This document shows positions 5,118 to 7,741 of a DNA stretch of 7,741 nt, piece by piece. A model generated the notes under the pieces. It ran no database searches. It had not been told where the DNA came from and saw only the letters and a program-made list of their open reading frames with translations. Each line of letters starts with the position of its first letter. The first letter of the stretch is position 1. Source of the stretch: Acidaminococcaceae bacterium. Its GTDB lineage: Bacteria > Bacillota > Negativicutes > Acidaminococcales > Acidaminococcaceae. The stretch spans positions 1 to 7,741 of the forward strand of contig DOSQ01000036.1 in the NCBI GenBank assembly GCA_003512125.1, given 5' to 3'. The position numbers and the translations under genes were made by a program.

Positions 5118-6005
5118 CTATTTGCGCGGATGTGCTTTCTCATAAACCGAACGCAGCCTTTTATTTGTCAGGTGCGTATATATTTGTGTTGTAGAAATAT
5201 CGGCATGCCCCAGCATTTCCTGCACGCTGCGCAGATCGGCGCCGTTATCCAGCAGATGGGTGGCAAAGGAATGGCGCAGCACATGGGGCGAAATCGTTTT
5301 GGATATGCCAGCCAGTCTGCCGTATTGTTTAATAATCTCCCAGACACGCTGGCGGGTCAGCCCCTGGCCGCCCAGTCCCAGAAACAAAATTTCCGGATCC
5401 GTTTCATTTTCCATCAGAAATGTGTTTCTGGCTTCTGTTATGTACCGCTGCAGATATTCGGCGGCCACGCTTCCCAGTGGAACGATCCGTTCTTTGGAGC
5501 CCTTGCCAAAGGCAATCACGTACCGCATGGAAAGGTTCACACTGGCTGTCTTCACTGTGACCAGTTCCGATACACGCATCCCCGTAGCATACAGCATTTC
5601 CAGCATGGTACGGTCGCGAAGTCCTTCCGGGGAAGAAAGGTCAGGTGCTTCCAGCAGCGCCCGTACCTCGGCCTCTGTCAGGACTTTGGGCAGATGCACG
5701 CCTTTGGTTCCGGCTTCTACTGCTTCCGCAGGATCTGTCTGCAGGTAATTCTCCATAATCATAAAACGGTAAAAGGCCTTGATCGCGGCCAGCTTCCGGG
5801 CGATAGTAGCCGCTGCCCTGCCCTGCAGTTTCAGTTTCGTGATGTAGCCAATAATCTGTGACCGCTGTACGTCTGCGAGTTTTTCTTCCGAAATGGACAA
5901 CGCCTTGCAGAACAGCCGCAGATCCCTTTGGTAGGAAAGCCGTGTATTATCCGAAAGACCCAGTTCTACCTGCAGATATTCCATAAACAACGCAAGATAA
6001 TCCAC
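5118..6005 (-). CDS. xerD: Site-specific tyrosine recombinase XerD
   Basis: XerD, with XerC, resolves chromosome dimers at the dif site near the terminus and is activated by FtsK/SpoIIIE-type translocases. An N-terminal SAM-like core-binding domain (about 1-90 of the 295-residue form) precedes the catalytic domain. Catalytic residues are complete; numbered from the GTG they are Arg144 (ATGMRVSELV), Lys168 (GKGSKER), His241 and Arg244 (HVLRHSFATHLL), His267 (GHADISTTQ) and Tyr276 (IYTH). HADISTTQIYTH and the ending KAHPRK match XerD better than XerC. I chose the GTG at 6005 because GGGAGGG (6015-6021) sits 9 bases upstream and the product then matches the usual 295-298 residues. The in-frame ATG-ATG at 6035 would add ten residues but has no ribosome binding site. 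It follows the hfq terminator and leads into the hypothetical membrane protein gene. Confidence 0.95.
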   Translation of the reverse strand: MDYLALFMEYLQVELGLSDNTRLSYQRDLRLFCKALSISEEKLADVQRSQIIGYITKLKLQGRAAATIARKLAAIKAFYRFMIMENYLQTDPAEAVEAGTKGVHLPKVLTEAEVRALLEAPDLSSPEGLRDRTMLEMLYATGMRVSELVTVKTASVNLSMRYVIAFGKGSKERIVPLGSVAAEYLQRYITEARNTFLMENETDPEILFLGLGGQGLTRQRVWEIIKQYGRLAGISKTISPHVLRHSFATHLLDNGADLRSVQEMLGHADISTTQIYTHLTNKRLRSVYEKAHPRK

Positions 6006-6014
6006 GTCTTTGGT

Positions 6015-6021
6015 CCCTCCC
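6015..6021 (-). promoter_or_regulatory. Ribosome binding site that decides the xerD GTG start
   Basis: On the minus strand this reads GGGAGGG, 9 bases before the GTG at 6005-6003. It lies inside the longer reading frame that begins with two ATG codons at 6035, and those ATGs have only AT-rich sequence ahead of them. Confidence 0.65.
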
Positions 6022-6078
6022 GGTATCAGCATCATTTCATATAATTATGGAATCCCTGTGTTCTGATAAAAATATATC

Positions 6079-6108
6079 AAAAAAGAAAAACAACGCAAAA
6101 GCGCTGTT
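6079..6108 (-). terminator. Intrinsic terminator downstream of hfq
   Basis: On the minus strand AACAGCGC pairs with GCGTTGTT (8 bp, one G-T wobble) around a TTTT loop, then runs into a T-rich tract broken by one C (6079-6088). It lies about 22 bases after the hfq stop and closes the methyltransferase-miaA-hfq unit. Confidence 0.85.
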
Positions 6109-6130
6109 CCTCTTTACTATCGCAGCAACA

Positions 6131-6394
6131 TCAGTCTTTTTTATCTGCTTTTTCCGGCTGCATAATGGTGATATTGCCAACCGGGGAGATAGTAGAAACC
6201 GCGTGCTTGTACACCAGCTGCTGCTTTCCGTCATTTTCAATGATCACGGTAAAGTTATCAAACCCGCGAACCAGTCCGCGGATCTGGAAACCGTTTACCA
6301 GATAGATCACAACGGGCAGGTTCTCCTTACGCACATGGTTCAGAAAACTGTCCTGCAGGTTCATCATATTTTTATTACCTGTTGTATTTGTCAT
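6131..6394 (-). CDS. hfq: RNA chaperone Hfq
   Basis: Hfq is an Sm-like protein that forms hexameric rings, binding small RNAs on its proximal face and A-rich RNA on its distal face to promote sRNA-mRNA pairing. From the ATG at 6394 the protein has 87 residues. The Sm1 region starts at NLQDSFLNHVRKENLPVVIYLVNG (12-35), with the proximal-face Gln14-Asp15 pair and a rim Arg22-Lys23. The Sm2 signature VYKHAVSTISP lies at 61-71. The C-terminal tail is short (about 16 residues) and charged. I chose 6394 because AAGGAG (6405-6410) lies 10 bases upstream; the longer frame from 6418 adds eight residues (MKIRSDCA), which are simply the translated ribosome binding site. The gene follows miaA by 55 bases, the classic miaA-hfq order, and ends in a terminator. 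Confidence 0.96.
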   Translation of the reverse strand: MTNTTGNKNMMNLQDSFLNHVRKENLPVVIYLVNGFQIRGLVRGFDNFTVIIENDGKQQLVYKHAVSTISPVGNITIMQPEKADKKD

Positions 6395-6404
6395 TGCACA
6401 ATCG

Positions 6405-6410
6405 CTCCTT
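6405..6410 (-). promoter_or_regulatory. Ribosome binding site that decides the hfq start
   Basis: AAGGAG on the minus strand, 10 bases before the ATG at 6394-6392 and inside the longer reading frame from 6418. It supports the shorter 87-residue Hfq. Confidence 0.7.
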
Positions 6411-6449
6411 ATCTTCATAATTGTCTATTAGATTTTACAACCTTTTGAT

Positions 6450-7367
6450 TTATTTCTCAAGGGTATCTGCCATATCTGCTACAATTTTTTTATAGTTTAA
6501 GTCCCTGCCAACGGTGAACCACTGAATGTACGGCATTTTTTTGTACCAGGTGATCTGCCGTTTTGCAAAGTGCCGGGTGCCTTTTTTGATATTGTCGACC
6601 GCCGTCGCATAATCGCATTTGCCTGTCAGATATTCCGCCATCTGACGGTATCCCAGGCTTTTCATGGACAGACAGTCCGGGGGGACTCCTTCCTGCAGCA
6701 GAGAACGGACTTCTTCTTCCAGCCCCTCTGCCAGCATCTGATCCACCCGGCGGTTGATCCGCTCATACAGAAAATCCCTGTCCATGGAAAGCCCAAATAC
6801 GGTTACGTCATATTTCAGTTCTTGCTGCTTTTCCTGAGACACGCTGTCACCGGACAACGCAGTCTCCAATGCGCGAACCACCCGGCGGACATCATTGGGA
6901 TGCAGACGTGCGGCAGCGGTGAGGTCTTCCTTTTCCAGCCACTCGAACAGTTTGTCATTTCCTTTTTCTGCAGCAAACGCTTCCAACTTCCGGCGCAGTT
7001 CGGGATTCTCTTCCACACTGCTGAACCGGTAGCCTTCCAGCAGCGCCTTGATATACAGCCCGGTGCCGCCCACTACGATGGGCAGGTTTCCACGTTCTGT
7101 GATCTGACGGATCAGTTCCGCAGCCTGCTGCTGGAAATCGGCCACACTGTAGGAGGCATCCGGGGGCAGGATGTTTACCAGGTGGTGGGGTACCAGCTGC
7201 AGTTCCTGCTCTGAGGGTTTGGCCGTTCCGATATTCATGTTCCGATATACCAGCATGCTGTCACCGCTAATGATCTCTCCGTTAAATCGTTGCGCCAGTT
7301 CTATGCCGCAGCAGCTTTTTCCGGTTGCCGTAGGCCCCAGGATCACCACTAATCGTTCTTTTGGCAA
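6450..7367 (-). CDS. miaA: tRNA dimethylallyltransferase MiaA
   Basis: MiaA transfers a dimethylallyl group from dimethylallyl diphosphate to N6 of A37 in tRNAs that read U-starting codons, stabilising codon-anticodon pairing. The 305-residue protein has the usual length. Motifs are the P-loop GPTATGKS (11-18), GDSMLVYRNMNIGTAKP (35-51), PHHLVNILPP (60-69), GGTGLYIKALLEGY (100-113), HPNDVRRVVRALE (156-168), KSLGYRQM (236-243) and TRHFAKRQITWYKK (264-277). The start is inferred to be a TTG at 7365-7367, with GAGG (7377-7380) 9 bases upstream; homologues begin about ten residues before the P-loop. The ATG at 7385 is out of frame with miaA. A weak initiation region may mean translational coupling to upstream reading. 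It lies between the methyltransferase and hfq genes and is probably co-transcribed with both. Confidence 0.96.
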   Translation of the reverse strand: MPKERLVVILGPTATGKSCCGIELAQRFNGEIISGDSMLVYRNMNIGTAKPSEQELQLVPHHLVNILPPDASYSVADFQQQAAELIRQITERGNLPIVVGGTGLYIKALLEGYRFSSVEENPELRRKLEAFAAEKGNDKLFEWLEKEDLTAAARLHPNDVRRVVRALETALSGDSVSQEKQQELKYDVTVFGLSMDRDFLYERINRRVDQMLAEGLEEEVRSLLQEGVPPDCLSMKSLGYRQMAEYLTGKCDYATAVDNIKKGTRHFAKRQITWYKKMPYIQWFTVGRDLNYKKIVADMADTLEK

Positions 7368-7502
7368 AGTCGGTTTCCTCTTTTCATTGTCACAAATTCT
7401 GTAAAAAACTGCCGTATCCGTGCCGGGGCGATTTGAAAACGGACTACGCTGCGGGGATGATACCGTTCTGTCTGCGTATCCACAGTGTCCATTTCTGTAT
7501 AA

Positions 7503-7741
7503 TCACAATCTTTTCCGTATGCCGAACCGGACTGCGCTGTATTTTGTCCCGACGAATTCTGTGCACCCGTATTCCTGCAAAATCTCTACGCTGCGTTCCT
7601 TGATCACCACACGCGGTGCCACGCGCAACGCCCTCTCCACCGTTTCCACGGAAAGCGGGTCATGGCAAGCCAATGGCCGCAGGGGTACCATTTCCGACGA
7701 TTTTCTGACAGGCTGTCGGAACATGGGATCAAAATATACCG
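7503..7741 (-). CDS. RsmJ-like class I SAM-dependent methyltransferase, C-terminal part, cut by window edge
   Basis: Seventy-eight codons remain; the N-terminal SAM-binding part lies beyond the right edge. The visible sequence opens with VYFDPMFRQPVRKSS, which matches the catalytic DPMF motif of the RsmJ / SAM_MT (DUF548) family. RsmJ methylates N2 of G1516 in 16S rRNA in gamma-proteobacteria. The remainder shows the expected LRPLA, a helix with VERALRVAPRVVIKER (about 34-49) and a closing strand before the stop. In Firmicutes the homologues are usually annotated only as class I methyltransferases, so the RNA target is an inference. It lies upstream of miaA with a 135-base gap and no terminator, consistent with one RNA-modification transcript. 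Confidence 0.82.
   Translation of the reverse strand, partial: VYFDPMFRQPVRKSSEMVPLRPLACHDPLSVETVERALRVAPRVVIKERSVEILQEYGCTEFVGTKYSAVRFGIRKRL

Noticed and set aside
5130..5861. A 243-codon plus-strand open frame opposite xerD
   Set aside because: Antisense to intact XerD with all catalytic residues; its sequence shows no domain features.
7365..7385. ATG at 7383-7385 as the miaA start
   Set aside because: It is not in the miaA frame; that frame ends at a TAG at 7349-7351.
1..7741. Mobile element, prophage or integron suggested by the tyrosine recombinase
   Set aside because: The recombinase matches housekeeping XerD over its whole length, no attachment-site repeats were seen, and the neighbours are all core chromosomal genes.

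Overview
The window is one stretch of ordinary bacterial chromosome in which every convincing gene lies on the minus strand. It reads from the right edge (7741) down to the left edge (1). Moderate GC, AT-rich gaps, strong AGGAGG-type ribosome binding sites, TTG/GTG starts, a Bacillus-like XerD and an Hfq next to MiaA suggest a Firmicute. The combination with corrinoid salvage genes fits the class Negativicutes (Acidaminococcus, Phascolarctobacterium, Megasphaera or Dialister-like). That placement is an inference; no rRNA or other decisive marker is present.

Right part (7741 to about 6079): the C-terminal half of an RsmJ-like SAM methyltransferase, then miaA (tRNA A37 prenyltransferase) and hfq (Sm-like RNA chaperone), ended by an intrinsic terminator at 6079-6108. 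This is an RNA-modification and RNA-regulation block. miaA probably starts at a TTG, and hfq starts 24 bases inside its longest open frame.

Middle part (6005 to 2638): xerD (tyrosine recombinase for chromosome dimer resolution, best start a GTG) is followed after 26 bases by an unrecognised single-pass membrane protein. After a 101-base AT-rich gap comes a class III PLP aminotransferase (putrescine/acetylornithine type), followed closely by a small SRPBCC/START-fold protein. No terminator was seen between these genes.

Left part (2648 to 1): htpX (membrane zinc protease) has its own near-consensus sigma-A promoter, whose -35 box lies inside the end of the SRPBCC gene. A perfect 10-bp-arm AT-only palindrome covers the -10 box, the likely transcription start and the edge of the ribosome binding site. 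This is the most striking regulatory structure in the window. ndk follows and ends in a strong terminator. Next is a PduO-type cobalamin adenosyltransferase with two compact inverted repeats in its leader and its own terminator. Last is the start of cobU (adenosylcobinamide kinase), with an extended -10 promoter and an apparent leader of about 140 bases. The last two genes act in sequence in corrinoid salvage toward adenosylcobalamin.

I found no mobile element, CRISPR array, tRNA, rRNA or clearly novel multi-gene system. The points worth a second look are regulatory (htpX, pduO, cobU leaders), one unknown membrane protein, and one possible small ORF overlapping the miaA start.
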